In this document: piece by piece, positions 1-7,694 of the stretch | Layout: each line of letters opens with the position of its first letter | How positions within the stretch are numbered: position 1 is the first letter of the stretch | Source: Candidatus Accumulibacter regalis | GTDB taxonomy: Bacteria; Pseudomonadota; Gammaproteobacteria; Burkholderiales; Rhodocyclaceae | Direction of reading: 5' to 3' | DNA: 64,000 bases | NCBI GenBank assembly: GCA_000585075.1 | Contig: JEMY01000038.1 | Location: 40,721-104,720 of the forward strand | Translations under genes and position numbers: made by a program | The notes under the pieces: model-generated | Seen by the model: only the letters and a program-made list of their open reading frames with translations | What the model was told of the DNA's origin: nothing | The model's database searches: none

Positions 1-43
1 TTGGCGACGTGCCGGGGACGGGCAAACGACACCTGGGTTCGCG

Positions 44-49
44 TATAAT
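44..49 (+). promoter_or_regulatory. Candidate -10 element for fmdB operon
   Basis: A perfect TATAAT hexamer lies 43 bases upstream of the fmdB start. No convincing -35 hexamer sits at 16-18 bases, so this is a plausible but unproven sigma70 promoter for fmdB-DUF502-aspS. A GAGGG ribosome-binding site follows just before the ATG. Confidence 0.45.
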
Positions 50-92
50 CGTGCCCTTTCGGGCGCCAGCCTGCGTCTTTTGAGGGTTTGTC

Positions 93-458
93 ATGCCGAT
101 TTACGCCTATCGCTGCGAAACTTGCGGTTTCACAAAGGATCACCTGCAAAAACTCAGTGACGCGGCCTTGAGCATCTGCCCCGAATGCGGCCAGGCAACG
201 TATCGAAAACAGGTCACGGCTGCCGGCTTTCAGTTGAAAGGAAGCGGCTGGTACGTGACCGATTTCAAGGGGGGCAACAAAGCCCCGGCGACGGCCACCA
301 AGGGCTCCGAAAGCAAGGATAGCCCAGCTGCCGGCGGTACGGCGAGTTCATCAAGTGCGGCGAACTCGACAGCTTCGGAGAAGTCAGGAACTTCGGCGAG
401 TCCGGACACTGCGTCCACCAGCGCGAAGAGCACGCCGGCGGCCAACGGCAAGGAATGA
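93..458 (+). CDS. fmdB: FmdB family zinc-ribbon protein
   Basis: A small putative regulatory protein of the FmdB/CxxC_CxxC_SSSS family (121 aa). The N-terminal 45 residues hold two CxxC pairs (CETC near residue 8, CPEC near residue 29) expected to bind one zinc ion, in the typical opening MPIYAYRC. The rest is a low-complexity Ser/Ala/Thr/Lys tail that is probably disordered. The molecular role of the family is not firmly known. It overlaps the DUF502 gene by ATGA, and the order fmdB-DUF502-aspS is common in betaproteobacteria, suggesting cotranscription. Confidence 0.9.
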   Translation: MPIYAYRCETCGFTKDHLQKLSDAALSICPECGQATYRKQVTAAGFQLKGSGWYVTDFKGGNKAPATATKGSESKDSPAAGGTASSSSAANSTASEKSGTSASPDTASTSAKSTPAANGKE

Positions 459-1108
459 AGCGCTACTTCATTACCGGACTGCTGATCTGGGTACCGTTGG
501 CCATCACGGCCTGGGTACTGGTGCTGATCGTCGGCACTATGGATCAATCGATGCGCCTGCTGCCGGCGGCGATGCACCCGCGCACGCTCCTCGGCTTCGA
601 CATCCCGGGTGCCGGGGCGATCCTGACCCTGCTGATCATCATGATCACCGGCTTGCTGGCGGCCAATTTCATCGGCCAGCGGCTGGTGCTGTGGTGGGAA
701 CATCTGCTGGCGCGCATTCCGGTCGTCAATTCGATCTACAACAGCGTCAAGCAGGTTTCCGACACCCTCTTCTCGTCGTCCGGCAACGCTTTTCGCAAGG
801 CGCTGCTGATCGAGTACCCGCGGCGCGGGGCTTGGACGATCGCTTTCCTCACTGGCAAGCCGGGCGCCGATGTGCTCCACCATCTCGACGGTGACTACGT
901 CAGTGTCTACGTTCCGACGACACCGAACCCGACCTCGGGTTTCTTCCTGATGCTGCCGAGGAGCGACGTCATTGAACTGGATATGAGCGTCGATACGGCG
1001 CTGAAGTACGTCATCTCGATGGGCGTTGTGGCGCCGCCGCCCAGAAACGCGGCAGCGTCGAAACGGACCGCCACCGTCACGCCGCCCATCGACCCCACCA
1101 AAATCTGA
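455..1108 (+). CDS. DUF502 family membrane protein
   Basis: A 217-residue inner-membrane protein of the DUF502 family, function unknown. Two hydrophobic segments are visible near residues 5-25 and 48-72, followed by a conserved soluble region with the family pattern around RIPVVNSIYNSVKQ and the later FFLMLPRSDV stretch. The start ATG overlaps the fmdB stop codon, so translation is probably coupled. The C-terminal 25 residues are low complexity. It sits directly ahead of aspS, a conserved neighbourhood that says nothing certain about function. Confidence 0.9.
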   Translation: MKRYFITGLLIWVPLAITAWVLVLIVGTMDQSMRLLPAAMHPRTLLGFDIPGAGAILTLLIIMITGLLAANFIGQRLVLWWEHLLARIPVVNSIYNSVKQVSDTLFSSSGNAFRKALLIEYPRRGAWTIAFLTGKPGADVLHHLDGDYVSVYVPTTPNPTSGFFLMLPRSDVIELDMSVDTALKYVISMGVVAPPPRNAAASKRTATVTPPIDPTKI

Positions 1109-1129
1109 TACCAGCCACCCGGAAACAGC

Positions 1130-2932
1130 ATGCGAACTCATTATTGCGGACAAGTCAATTCACAGCTCATCGGCCAGGAGGTAAGGCTTTGCGGCTGGGC
1201 GCATCGGCGGCGGGACCACGGCGGCGTCATCTTCGTCGACCTCCGCGACCGCGAGGGCCTGGCCCAGATCGTCTGCGATCCCGATCGTCCGGAAATGTTC
1301 GCGGCCGCCGAAGCGGTGCGCAGCGAGTTCTGCCTGCGCGTTACAGGCAAGGTCCGTGCCCGCCCCGAAGGTACGGTGAACCCCAACATCGCCAGCGGCG
1401 AAGTCGAGATTCTCTGTCACGCAATGGAGATCCTCAACGCTTCGGCAACCCCGCCGTTCCAGCTTGACGAGGAGAACCTGTCGGAGAGCATTCGCCTTCA
1501 GCACCGGGTGATCGACCTGCGCCGGCCGCAGATGCAGAAGAGCATGCAGCTGCGCTACCAAACGGCACGCGCCTTCCGCCGCTTCCTCGACGATGCCGGC
1601 TTCATGGACATCGAAACGCCGATGCTCACCAAGAGTACGCCGGAAGGCGCGCGCGACTATCTGGTGCCGTCGCGCGTTCATCCGGGGCAGTTCTTCGCCC
1701 TGCCGCAGTCGCCACAACTGTTCAAGCAACTGCTGATGGTCGCCGGCTTCGACCGCTACTATCAGATCGTCAAGTGCTTTCGCGACGAGGACCTGCGCGC
1801 CGATCGCCAACCGGAATTCACCCAGGTCGATATCGAGGCTTCGTTCATGGCCGAAGGCGAAATCGTCACGCTCATGGAGGAGCTGATCCGGGCGGTGTTC
1901 CGCGAGGTGATGGCCGTCGAACTGCCCAACCCCTTTCCCCGCCTGAGCTACGGCGAGGCGATGGATCGTTACGGGTCGGACAAGCCGGATCTGCGCGTCA
2001 ATCTCGAACTCGTCGAAGTCGCCGACGTGCTCAAGGACGTTTCCTTCAAGGTCTTTGCCGGCGTCGCGAATAGCCCGGGCGGCCGCATTGCTGCTTTGCG
2101 CGTTCCCGGCGGCGCCACTCTGACGCGTGGCGAGATCGACGCGTACACCCAGTTCGTCGGCATCTATGGTGCTCGCGGCCTGGCCTACATCAAGGTCAAC
2201 GATGTTACCCAGCTCAACGAAACCGGCCTGCAATCGCCGATCGTCAAGAACCTGCATGAAGTTGCGCTGAAAGCCATCGTCGAGCGCACCGGCGCGCAGT
2301 CCGGCGATCTGATTTTCTTCGGTGCCGACAAGAGCAAGGTGGTCAATGACGCCCTCGGCGCTCTGCGCGTCAGGATCGGTCACGAAAAGAACTTCCTCAA
2401 CGGCAATCCATGGGAACCGGTGTGGATCGTGGACTTCCCGATGTTCGACTTCGACGAAACCGAGCGCCGCTGGACGGCCTGCCACCACCCCTTCACCAGC
2501 CCGAAGGACGGCCACCTGGAGCTGCTGCAGAGTGACCCCGGTCGCTGCCTCGCGAAAGCCTACGACCTGGCACTGAACGGTTCCGAGCTGGGTGGCGGCT
2601 CGGTGCGTATCCACCAGCCCGAGGTACAGGAAAGCGTCTTCAAGGTACTCGGCATCGGCGACGAGGAGGCGCAGCTCAAGTTCGGCTTCCTGCTCGACGC
2701 GCTCAAGTACGGTGCGCCACCGCATGGCGGCCTGGCCTTTGGCCTGGATCGCATCGTCGCCATGATGGCCGGCGCCGAGTCGATCCGCGACGTGATCGCT
2801 TTTCCGAAAACGCAGCGCGCGCAGTGCCTGCTCACCGACGCGCCGAACAGCGTCGACGAGAAGCAGTTGCGAGAGCTGCATATCCGCCTGCGCCAGAAAG
2901 TCGAAACGCAGGTCGAGGTCGGCAAGGGCTAG
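1130..2932 (+). CDS. aspS: Aspartate--tRNA ligase
   Basis: Class II aminoacyl-tRNA synthetase that charges tRNA-Asp with aspartate in the cytoplasm. At 600 aa it is the normal bacterial length. An N-terminal OB-fold (about residues 1-110, [21 protein letters not shown]) is followed by the catalytic core with motif 2 around [18 protein letters not shown], the bacterial GAD insertion, and motif 3 near [13 protein letters not shown]. Whether it is discriminating or also charges tRNA-Asn cannot be told from this window because gatCAB is not here. Confidence 0.97.
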   Translation: MRTHYCGQVNSQLIGQEVRLCGWAHRRRDHGGVIFVDLRDREGLAQIVCDPDRPEMFAAAEAVRSEFCLRVTGKVRARPEGTVNPNIASGEVEILCHAMEILNASATPPFQLDEENLSESIRLQHRVIDLRRPQMQKSMQLRYQTARAFRRFLDDAGFMDIETPMLTKSTPEGARDYLVPSRVHPGQFFALPQSPQLFKQLLMVAGFDRYYQIVKCFRDEDLRADRQPEFTQVDIEASFMAEGEIVTLMEELIRAVFREVMAVELPNPFPRLSYGEAMDRYGSDKPDLRVNLELVEVADVLKDVSFKVFAGVANSPGGRIAALRVPGGATLTRGEIDAYTQFVGIYGARGLAYIKVNDVTQLNETGLQSPIVKNLHEVALKAIVERTGAQSGDLIFFGADKSKVVNDALGALRVRIGHEKNFLNGNPWEPVWIVDFPMFDFDETERRWTACHHPFTSPKDGHLELLQSDPGRCLAKAYDLALNGSELGGGSVRIHQPEVQESVFKVLGIGDEEAQLKFGFLLDALKYGAPPHGGLAFGLDRIVAMMAGAESIRDVIAFPKTQRAQCLLTDAPNSVDEKQLRELHIRLRQKVETQVEVGKG

Positions 2933-2937
2933 CAGCC

Positions 2938-3348
2938 GTGCTACGCGCCGCCAGCCATTTTCGCCTGCTGCTGGTCGCGGCGCTGCTCGCGCTGCTTGGC
3001 CTGCTCGGCCCGAGCGGCGCCACGCAGGCACGCGAAAACGCCCCCCTGGCGAGCATCACTCTGGCCGAGTTGCCCGCCGAAGCGCTGCAAACCTTGCGCC
3101 TGATCAAGCAAGGCGGACCATTCCCCTATCCGCACAAGGACGGCAGCAATTTCGGCAATTTCGAAAAGCACCTCCCCTTGCAGCCACGCGCCTACTATCG
3201 TGAATACACGGTGCCGACGCCAGGCAGCCGCGACCGCGGTGCGCGGCGCATCGTTGCCGGAGAGGGACGCGGCGGCGATGTCGCCACCTCCGGCGAGTAT
3301 TACTACACCAGCGACCACTACCGCAGCTTCCGCCGCATACGCGAATAG
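2938..3348 (+). CDS. Secreted guanyl-specific ribonuclease (barnase/N1-T1 family)
   Basis: A 136-residue exported RNase. The GTG start at 2938 lies 5 bases after the aspS stop and gives a good signal peptide (hydrophobic LLLVAALLALLGLLG, cleavage near ATQA). An upstream in-frame ATG at 2824 would lie inside aspS and is less likely. The mature part has the microbial RNase pattern: YREYTV with the catalytic Glu, RGARRIV with the Arg, and YYTSDHYRSFRRI with the general-acid His near the C-terminus. The next gene is a barstar-like inhibitor, which strongly supports the assignment. Natural targets are unknown. Confidence 0.85.
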   Translation: MLRAASHFRLLLVAALLALLGLLGPSGATQARENAPLASITLAELPAEALQTLRLIKQGGPFPYPHKDGSNFGNFEKHLPLQPRAYYREYTVPTPGSRDRGARRIVAGEGRGGDVATSGEYYYTSDHYRSFRRIRE

Positions 3349-3360
3349 CCACGACCGACC

Positions 3361-3804
3361 ATGACACAGAAAGACCTGCAAGCTCTGTTGGAGGATTCAC
3401 GCCAGGCCGGCATCTACCGTCTTCCGCACGGTGATCGTCGGGCCCTGCGCGACGCTGCCGAAGCCGCCGGTTTCGCTTGTTTCGAAGCCGATCTCGGCGA
3501 CTCGGACCAGATCCACGGGGTACTGACGCGGCTCGGCCGCCAGCTCGGCTTCCCCGAATGGTACGGCGGCAACTTCGACGCGCTGAAGGATTGCCTGAGC
3601 GATATCTCGTGGCGCGAAGAGTGCGGTTATCTGCTGATCCTGTCGCGAGCCGAAGCCCTGCAGTTCGCGAACGCGAACGCTTTTCGGACGCTCAACGAAG
3701 TCTTCGCCGCGGCAATCGACGAATGGCGTTCGCAGGGTGTTCCGATGTGGGTTTTCTACGACCTCGAGGCCGACGGGTTGGCAACACTTCCGACCTTGGA
3801 ATGA
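3361..3804 (+). CDS. Barstar family ribonuclease inhibitor
   Basis: A 147-residue cytoplasmic protein with the barstar core: FPEWYGGNFDALKDCLSDISW (about residues 61-81), in which the Trp-Tyr-Gly-Gly-Asn-Phe-Asp-Ala-Leu-x-Asp helix is the RNase-binding element of this family. It has no signal peptide, matching a role in protecting the cell from the secreted RNase encoded 12 bases upstream before export. About 35 extra N-terminal residues precede the core. Its stop overlaps the nudB start (ATGA). Confidence 0.88.
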   Translation: MTQKDLQALLEDSRQAGIYRLPHGDRRALRDAAEAAGFACFEADLGDSDQIHGVLTRLGRQLGFPEWYGGNFDALKDCLSDISWREECGYLLILSRAEALQFANANAFRTLNEVFAAAIDEWRSQGVPMWVFYDLEADGLATLPTLE

Positions 3805-4256
3805 CCGCCTACAAGCGACCGGTATCGGTCCTGGTTGTGGTCCATACCCCCGACCTGCAGGTGCTGTTGCTTGAGCGTGCCTCGCATGCGGGCTACTGGC
3901 AGTCGGTCACCGGCAGCCAGGAAGCCGGCGAGGCGCTGGCCGACACGGCGCTGCGTGAGCTTGCCGAAGAGACGGGCATCAGCGCGCCTCCAGGCGACCT
4001 GCACGACTGGCAGATGAGCAACCGCTACGAGATTTTTGCCGAGTGGCGACATCGTTACGCGCCGGGAGTCGTGCACAACACCGAGCACGTTTTCTCACTG
4101 CAGGTAGCGGCCGGGCAAGCGGTCGTCATTGCTCCCGACGAGCACCTCGACTACTGCTGGCTGCCCTGGCACGAGGCCGCTGAGAAGTGCTTTTCGTGGA
4201 GCAACCGCGACGCGCTGCTCATGCTGCCGGAAAGGGTTTCCCTGGCTCAGCGCTGA
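3801..4256 (+). CDS. nudB: Dihydroneopterin triphosphate diphosphatase (Nudix)
   Basis: A 151-residue Nudix hydrolase expected to remove pyrophosphate from dihydroneopterin triphosphate in folate synthesis. The Nudix box is visible around residues 36-58: G-x5-E-x7-RELAEETGI with the metal-binding Glu residues. The opening KRPVSVLVVVHTPDLQVLLLER and the HNTEHVFSL stretch are typical of NudB. The ATG chosen overlaps the barstar stop; the open frame runs further upstream but only inside barstar. Location downstream of aspS is common in proteobacteria. Confidence 0.88.
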   Translation: MTAYKRPVSVLVVVHTPDLQVLLLERASHAGYWQSVTGSQEAGEALADTALRELAEETGISAPPGDLHDWQMSNRYEIFAEWRHRYAPGVVHNTEHVFSLQVAAGQAVVIAPDEHLDYCWLPWHEAAEKCFSWSNRDALLMLPERVSLAQR

Positions 4257-4431
4257 AGCGCTGCGTCAGGCAGGTCGGGCAAAAACAACTGCCTCCCGCC
4301 TCCGGCGCCAACGAAAGCGGCGCCTTCTCCATGCACCAGCAGCTTGCCAGGCCCGCCGCCGCACCACAGACGAAGGACGTGCCGCAAGCGGGGCAGGTAC
4401 TCGCTTGCGGGTTTTCAGGGACCTTCGGCAC
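4219..4431 (-). CDS. Cysteine-rich CWC family protein
   Basis: A 70-residue protein with a GTG start preceded by a GAGGAA-type ribosome-binding site. It has the pattern CPACGTSFVCG, CWCM and CFCPTCL, matching the Cysteine-rich CWC family of small, probably zinc-binding proteins of unknown function. It is convergent with nudB and the two coding ends overlap by 38 bases. Length and Cys spacing fit the family, so I regard it as real despite its size. Confidence 0.75.
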   Translation of the reverse strand: MPKVPENPQASTCPACGTSFVCGAAAGLASCWCMEKAPLSLAPEAGGSCFCPTCLTQRFSAEPGKPFPAA

Positions 4432-4724
4432 GGCGTTCCTCGCTCTCCGGATTCACTCTCATCAGGGGTCTCGCCCTTCGACTGGATCGGCCCCCGCGGC
4501 TCATGAACCGATTCTGCGCCCTGCCGTCACCTTGTCAAGCATGAATGTAAATGCACTCTGCTCGACGGAGCTTCAGGCAGAGCGATGCAGGCGAGAAGAA
4601 AAACACGAGAAAGGTGTAAGCATCGGCCCGCGTGTGGCGACCAAGCGCTATCAGAGGACATCCGCAGGGCGTCGCCGGCGCTGATGAGTGCAGCGGAAAC
4701 GAACGCAAGGAGAGGAAATCAGAG
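4432..4724. other. Intergenic region upstream of NPCA cytochrome
   Basis: About 290 bases between the divergent CWC and cytochrome genes. I see no clear sigma70 promoter. A TGTAAG at 4615-4620 and CGACC about 17 bases downstream resemble the general layout of some ECF-sigma promoters, but this is weak. A ribosome-binding site AAGGAGAGG (4707-4715) precedes the cytochrome. Confidence 0.3.
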
Positions 4725-5306
4725 ATGAATCCGACAGCGAAACCCCTGGCCCTGGCCATCGCACTTGCCGGTGGACTGGCACTGCCGATGGCCGCTGCGC
4801 ACGCGGCCAACCCCCGTAACCCCTGCGCGCCGAAGTCGCGAACCCCCGTTGCAGCGAAGAACCCGTGCGCTGCCGGCAAGCCGAACGACGCTATTGACCC
4901 GAAACTGGTCACCCGCCCGAAGAACTACAGGCCGTACGCGGGCACTGCCGGCGAACTCAAGAAGGAAGGCCAGCGCCTGTGGTCCGACAGCAGCCTGTCG
5001 ACCAATGGCATGTCCTGCAACACCTGCCATCAGTCGAATGGCGCTTTCCAGGACACTTTTGCGCAGCCCTATCCGCATGCGGTCCAGATGGCCAAAGATC
5101 GTGTCGGCATGAAGACCACGCACCTCGACGAAATGGTACAAATCTGCATGGTCGCTCCCATGGCTGCACGACCACTGGCCTGGAGTTCGCGGGAGCTGGC
5201 GGCTCTCGGTGCTTACGCGACAGAAATCCAGAAGAACTTCACGCCGGCCAAGGGAAAGACGCACAACCCCTGCGCGGCAAAAAATCCCTGTGCTGTAAAG
5301 AAATAG
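4725..5306 (+). CDS. Monohaem c-type cytochrome with NPCA motifs at both ends
   Basis: A 193-residue exported cytochrome. The ATG at 4725 follows AAGGAGAGG and gives a signal peptide ending near AAAHA (residues 23-27). The single haem site is CNTCH at residues 98-102; several Met residues (124, 129, 137, 142, 146) could be the distal ligand. Unusually, the mature N-terminus carries two NPCA motifs (residues 32-35 and 46-49) and the C-terminus two more (181-184 and 187-190), the same unit that fills the next gene. Apart from the haem Cys pair and one Cys at 141, every cysteine lies in an NPCA motif. The family beyond 'class I-like cytochrome c' is not recognised. Confidence 0.88.
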   Translation: MNPTAKPLALAIALAGGLALPMAAAHAANPRNPCAPKSRTPVAAKNPCAAGKPNDAIDPKLVTRPKNYRPYAGTAGELKKEGQRLWSDSSLSTNGMSCNTCHQSNGAFQDTFAQPYPHAVQMAKDRVGMKTTHLDEMVQICMVAPMAARPLAWSSRELAALGAYATEIQKNFTPAKGKTHNPCAAKNPCAVKK

Positions 5307-5319
5307 CGGATGTTCCGCT
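5305..5319 (+). promoter_or_regulatory. Intercistronic hairpin (AGCGGA-TGT-TCCGCT)
   Basis: A perfect 6-bp stem with a 3-base loop begins at the stop codon of the cytochrome gene and lies 35 bases before the repeat-protein start. No T-run follows, so it is not a standard terminator. It could stabilise or process the mRNA and uncouple levels of the two products. Function is inference. Confidence 0.4.
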
Positions 5320-5354
5320 AGATTGTGTAAGAAAAACCACCCAAGGAGACGCCA

Positions 5355-5645
5355 ATGAATACGAATACCCTGAAGCTTGCTCTCGGCACAGCCGCCCTTG
5401 CTCTCGCCGTTCCGTTTGCGCACGCGGCCAATCCCTGCGCCGCCAAGAATCCGTGTGCAGCGAAAAACCCCTGCGCAGGAAGATCCGCGGCGACCAAGAT
5501 GGCCAATCCCTGTGCGGCAAAGGCGGCAAACCCCTGCGCGGCGAAGAACCCGTGCGCAACGAAAAATCCCTGTGCCGCGAAGAATCCTTGCGCGGCGAAG
5601 AACCCCTGCGCTGCCAAGAACCCTTGCGCAGCCAAGAAGATGTGA
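5355..5645 (+). CDS. Secreted NPCAAK-repeat cysteine-rich protein
   Basis: A 96-residue protein with a signal peptide (residues 1 to about 24, cleavage after AHA) and a mature part made almost wholly of NPCA(A/T)K hexapeptides. I count ten NPC units; all ten cysteines are in them, each followed by Ala, with a Lys in nearly every repeat. A 13-residue spacer (GRSAATKMA type) interrupts after the third unit. AAGGAGAC before the ATG is a good ribosome-binding site. The regular Cys spacing, positive charge and periplasmic address suggest metal binding, a thiol relay or a modified peptide, but no known family is recognised. The neighbouring cytochrome carries the same units, implying joint function. 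Confidence 0.85.
   Translation: MNTNTLKLALGTAALALAVPFAHAANPCAAKNPCAAKNPCAGRSAATKMANPCAAKAANPCAAKNPCATKNPCAAKNPCAAKNPCAAKNPCAAKKM
5397..5640 (+). repeat. In-gene tandem repeat encoding NPCAAK units
   Basis: About ten imperfect 18-base units (AAYCCSTGYGCRGCVAAG-like) encode the hexapeptides. Synonymous third-position changes between copies, while Asn-Pro-Cys-Ala is kept, indicate selection on the protein rather than recent slippage alone. The array is coding, with no spacers, and is not a CRISPR. Confidence 0.8.
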
Positions 5646-5658
5646 GCATCGCCCGAGC

Positions 5659-6954
5659 ATGTTCACCTCGGCAGTAACCACGGGAAGGGTGCTCTTGGCC
5701 CTTCCCGTTTTGCTGTTCGTTCTCAACGCCTGTGACAGAAGCGAGACGGTGCGCTCACCAGCCCTCACAGAACGAACCCCGGTTACCGAATCCGCGCAGG
5801 CGATCAGCGCTTTTCTCGAGCGCCACTGGGTGCGTCCACTGCCCGCGCAGGGCAAGGCTCCCGAGCAGTTCAGCGCGCTCGAAGCGTCGCTGATGCCCAG
5901 CGATTGCGGTAGCTGCCACACCGAGCAATACCGGGACTGGCAGACAAGTTTGCACGCCCAGGCCATGGGGCCCGGCTTGATGGGGCAGTTGCTGGCCATG
6001 GCGCCGACGGCGCGCGACGAACATCAGGATTGCCTCCGCTGCCACGCACCTCTGGCCGAACAGGCCAATGATCTGCTGGCTGAACTCGCGGCGGCCGAAC
6101 ACGCGTCAGCAGACGCGGCGCCTTCACCGGCAACCCCTTCTCTGCACCAGCAGGGGCTCGTCTGTGCCGCTTGTCATGTCCGGGCTCATCAACGTTCCGG
6201 ACCTCCGCGGCGCGATGGAACGGCACCCGACGCGGTCGAGAGTGCTGCGTTGCCGCACGCCGGCTTCGTCGCCACGGACGCATTCGAAGATTCCCGCTTC
6301 TGCTCTGCCTGCCATCAGTTCCAGCCCGACGAATACGCGCTGAACGGCAAGCTGCTGGAGAACACCTACGACGAATGGAAAGTCTCGCGACACGCCCGGG
6401 AAGGCCGCAGCTGCCAATCGTGTCACATGCCCGAACGCCGACATCTGTGGCGAGGCATTCACGATCCGGAAATGGTCCGCGCTGCCGTCACCTTTTCAGT
6501 GGAAGGCGGCGAGTGGACCAACAATGTCATCCGCGCGGCTCTGAGCGTGCGCAACACCGGCGCTGGCCATTACCTGCCGACCTATGTGACACCCAGGCTG
6601 GTCGCCGAGATCGAGCAGCTCGACGGCGACGGCCGCAGTCTGCCGGGGACACGCATCGAACACCTGATTCAACGCCTGGTCCCTCTCGATCTCGGCAGCG
6701 AAACCAGCGACACGCGCCTGGCGCCCGACGGCGAGCTGCGCCTGGTCTACGAGCGGCCCGTGCATCGAGCCGCCGTGGCACTTGCCTACCGCTTGCGCGT
6801 CGAACCTGACGAGTTCTACGCCCGTTTCTACCGTGCGCTGCTGGCCGACGGCGCGGCAGAAAAAGGTCGGGAGCTCATCGCCCTGGCGCTCAAGCAAGCA
6901 GAATCGTCCTCTTTCCTGGCTTTTGAGGAGCGGCGAGTGCTGCCGCAGCGATGA
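5659..6954 (+). CDS. Pentahaem c-type cytochrome lipoprotein
   Basis: A 431-residue exported protein. The start at 5659 gives a lipoprotein signal with Cys25 in LNAC. Five CxxCH haem sites are at residues 83-87 (CGSCH), 125-129 (CLRCH), 169-173 (CAACH), 215-219 (CSACH) and 252-256 (CQSCH), in an arrangement like cytochrome c554-type multihaem proteins. The C-terminal 170 residues lack haem sites and look like a beta-rich domain (GHYLPTYVTPRLV region). It begins 13 bases after the NPCAAK gene, so it is probably cotranscribed. A role as membrane-anchored electron carrier is inferred; the redox partner is unknown. Confidence 0.87.
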   Translation: MFTSAVTTGRVLLALPVLLFVLNACDRSETVRSPALTERTPVTESAQAISAFLERHWVRPLPAQGKAPEQFSALEASLMPSDCGSCHTEQYRDWQTSLHAQAMGPGLMGQLLAMAPTARDEHQDCLRCHAPLAEQANDLLAELAAAEHASADAAPSPATPSLHQQGLVCAACHVRAHQRSGPPRRDGTAPDAVESAALPHAGFVATDAFEDSRFCSACHQFQPDEYALNGKLLENTYDEWKVSRHAREGRSCQSCHMPERRHLWRGIHDPEMVRAAVTFSVEGGEWTNNVIRAALSVRNTGAGHYLPTYVTPRLVAEIEQLDGDGRSLPGTRIEHLIQRLVPLDLGSETSDTRLAPDGELRLVYERPVHRAAVALAYRLRVEPDEFYARFYRALLADGAAEKGRELIALALKQAESSSFLAFEERRVLPQR

Positions 6955-7040
6955 GCCCGCCGACCCCATCGCGGGACGTGCGCAAACACCGTCACACGTG
7001 GCTTGCGTCTTTTCACTGGTCCGCGCTTGGCGGCACAACC

Positions 7041-7052
7041 AGAAACGTTTCT
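7041..7052. promoter_or_regulatory. 12-bp perfect palindrome ahead of cupredoxin-like gene
   Basis: AGAAACGTTTCT is a perfect palindrome directly before the GAGGAG ribosome-binding site of the gene at 7067. It could be an operator for a dimeric regulator. A chance palindrome of this length is not excluded. Confidence 0.3.
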
Positions 7053-7066
7053 GAGGAGAAATTGCC

Positions 7067-7537
7067 ATGACCATCGCAAACAAGCTCTTAGTAACTCTCG
7101 TTCTCGCCGCCCCAGGGCTTGGCGGCAGCGCACTGGCCGCCGGCGGAAACGCCGCGGTCATCGTCGAACTGACGCAGGTCCCCTGCCAGTTCCTGGAGAG
7201 CGAGCAGGGCACCAACCACGGCTATCGCAGCACCAAGATCCAGGACTGCGAGGCCATCAATGCCAAGTCTGGCGCCAGCCGCGTGCAAACGGCGAAAACC
7301 CTGCAGCTCAAGCCGGGCAAGACGATTTTTCGCGTCACCAACAAGGACGTTCCCTACGAACTCGGCTTCTGGTTGCGTGGCGAAGGGATTGCAGGGCGGG
7401 TCACCCTGCCCAGTGTCTCCGGCGGTGGCCTGCTTGCAGGCAAGACGCAGGACTACGTGATCGATCTCCAGCCCGGCGAGTACGTCTATTCGTGCCCGCT
7501 GAACCCAACGCCCGACTATCGGCTGGTGGTGCACTGA
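7067..7537 (+). CDS. Exported cupredoxin-like protein
   Basis: A 156-residue protein with a signal peptide (cleavage near ALAA, residues 22-25). The C-terminal half resembles a cupredoxin fold: KTIFRVTNKDVPYELGFWL, then QPGEYVYSCPLNPTPDYRLVV, where blue-copper proteins place Cys and nearby ligands. The usual His and Met ligands after that Cys are absent and only a terminal His is seen, so a standard type 1 copper site is doubtful. Two further Cys (40 and 61) may form a disulfide. It follows the pentahaem gene by 112 bases and may share a periplasmic redox or copper role, which is inference. Confidence 0.72.
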   Translation: MTIANKLLVTLVLAAPGLGGSALAAGGNAAVIVELTQVPCQFLESEQGTNHGYRSTKIQDCEAINAKSGASRVQTAKTLQLKPGKTIFRVTNKDVPYELGFWLRGEGIAGRVTLPSVSGGGLLAGKTQDYVIDLQPGEYVYSCPLNPTPDYRLVVH

Positions 7538-7623
7538 ACCGGCCACGTCTCTGCCTTGCTCGCCGTTCGTCGCAGATCTTGGTATCGATCTATCGCTTGT
7601 CTGAGGGTGAACCTTCTCTAGCT

Positions 7624-7650
7624 TTAGCACTCTCAGACTGTGAGTGCTAA
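7624..7650. promoter_or_regulatory. CIRCE operator (HrcA site) upstream of rpoH
   Basis: TTAGCACTC, nine bases, then GAGTGCTAA: a perfect match to the CIRCE consensus inverted repeat bound by the heat-shock repressor HrcA. A candidate -10, TAAAAT (7648-7653), with a weak -35 TTAGCA (7624-7629, 18-base spacer) overlaps the operator, so HrcA binding would block this promoter. It lies 44 bases upstream of the sigma-32 gene. Confidence 0.93.
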
Positions 7651-7694
7651 AATACAAGTGATAGCAAGTAAACAGCAAGGAGGAGTGCATCCAA

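Noticed and set aside
1160..3031. A 623-codon open frame antisense to aspS
   Set aside because: It is the complement of a gene with clear class II synthetase motifs; long antisense frames are common in GC-rich DNA, and the product has no recognisable domain.
4187..4684. Plus-strand frame of 165 codons after nudB
   Set aside because: It overlaps nudB and the CWC gene, lacks a ribosome-binding site and has no domain-like character.
5318..5635. Minus-strand frame reading repeated QGFFAAQGFF
   Set aside because: It is the reverse complement of the NPCAAK repeat gene, which has a signal peptide and a good ribosome-binding site on the plus strand.
5397..5640. Tandem repeat considered as a CRISPR array
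   Set aside because: Units are 18 bases, adjacent without spacers, and code for a regular hexapeptide.
4725..7537. Possible bufferin/MNIO-type copper peptide system
   Set aside because: No DUF692-like oxygenase or partner protein is encoded near the repeat gene, and the NPCA unit differs from the Cys motifs I know for those peptides. Kept only as an analogy.
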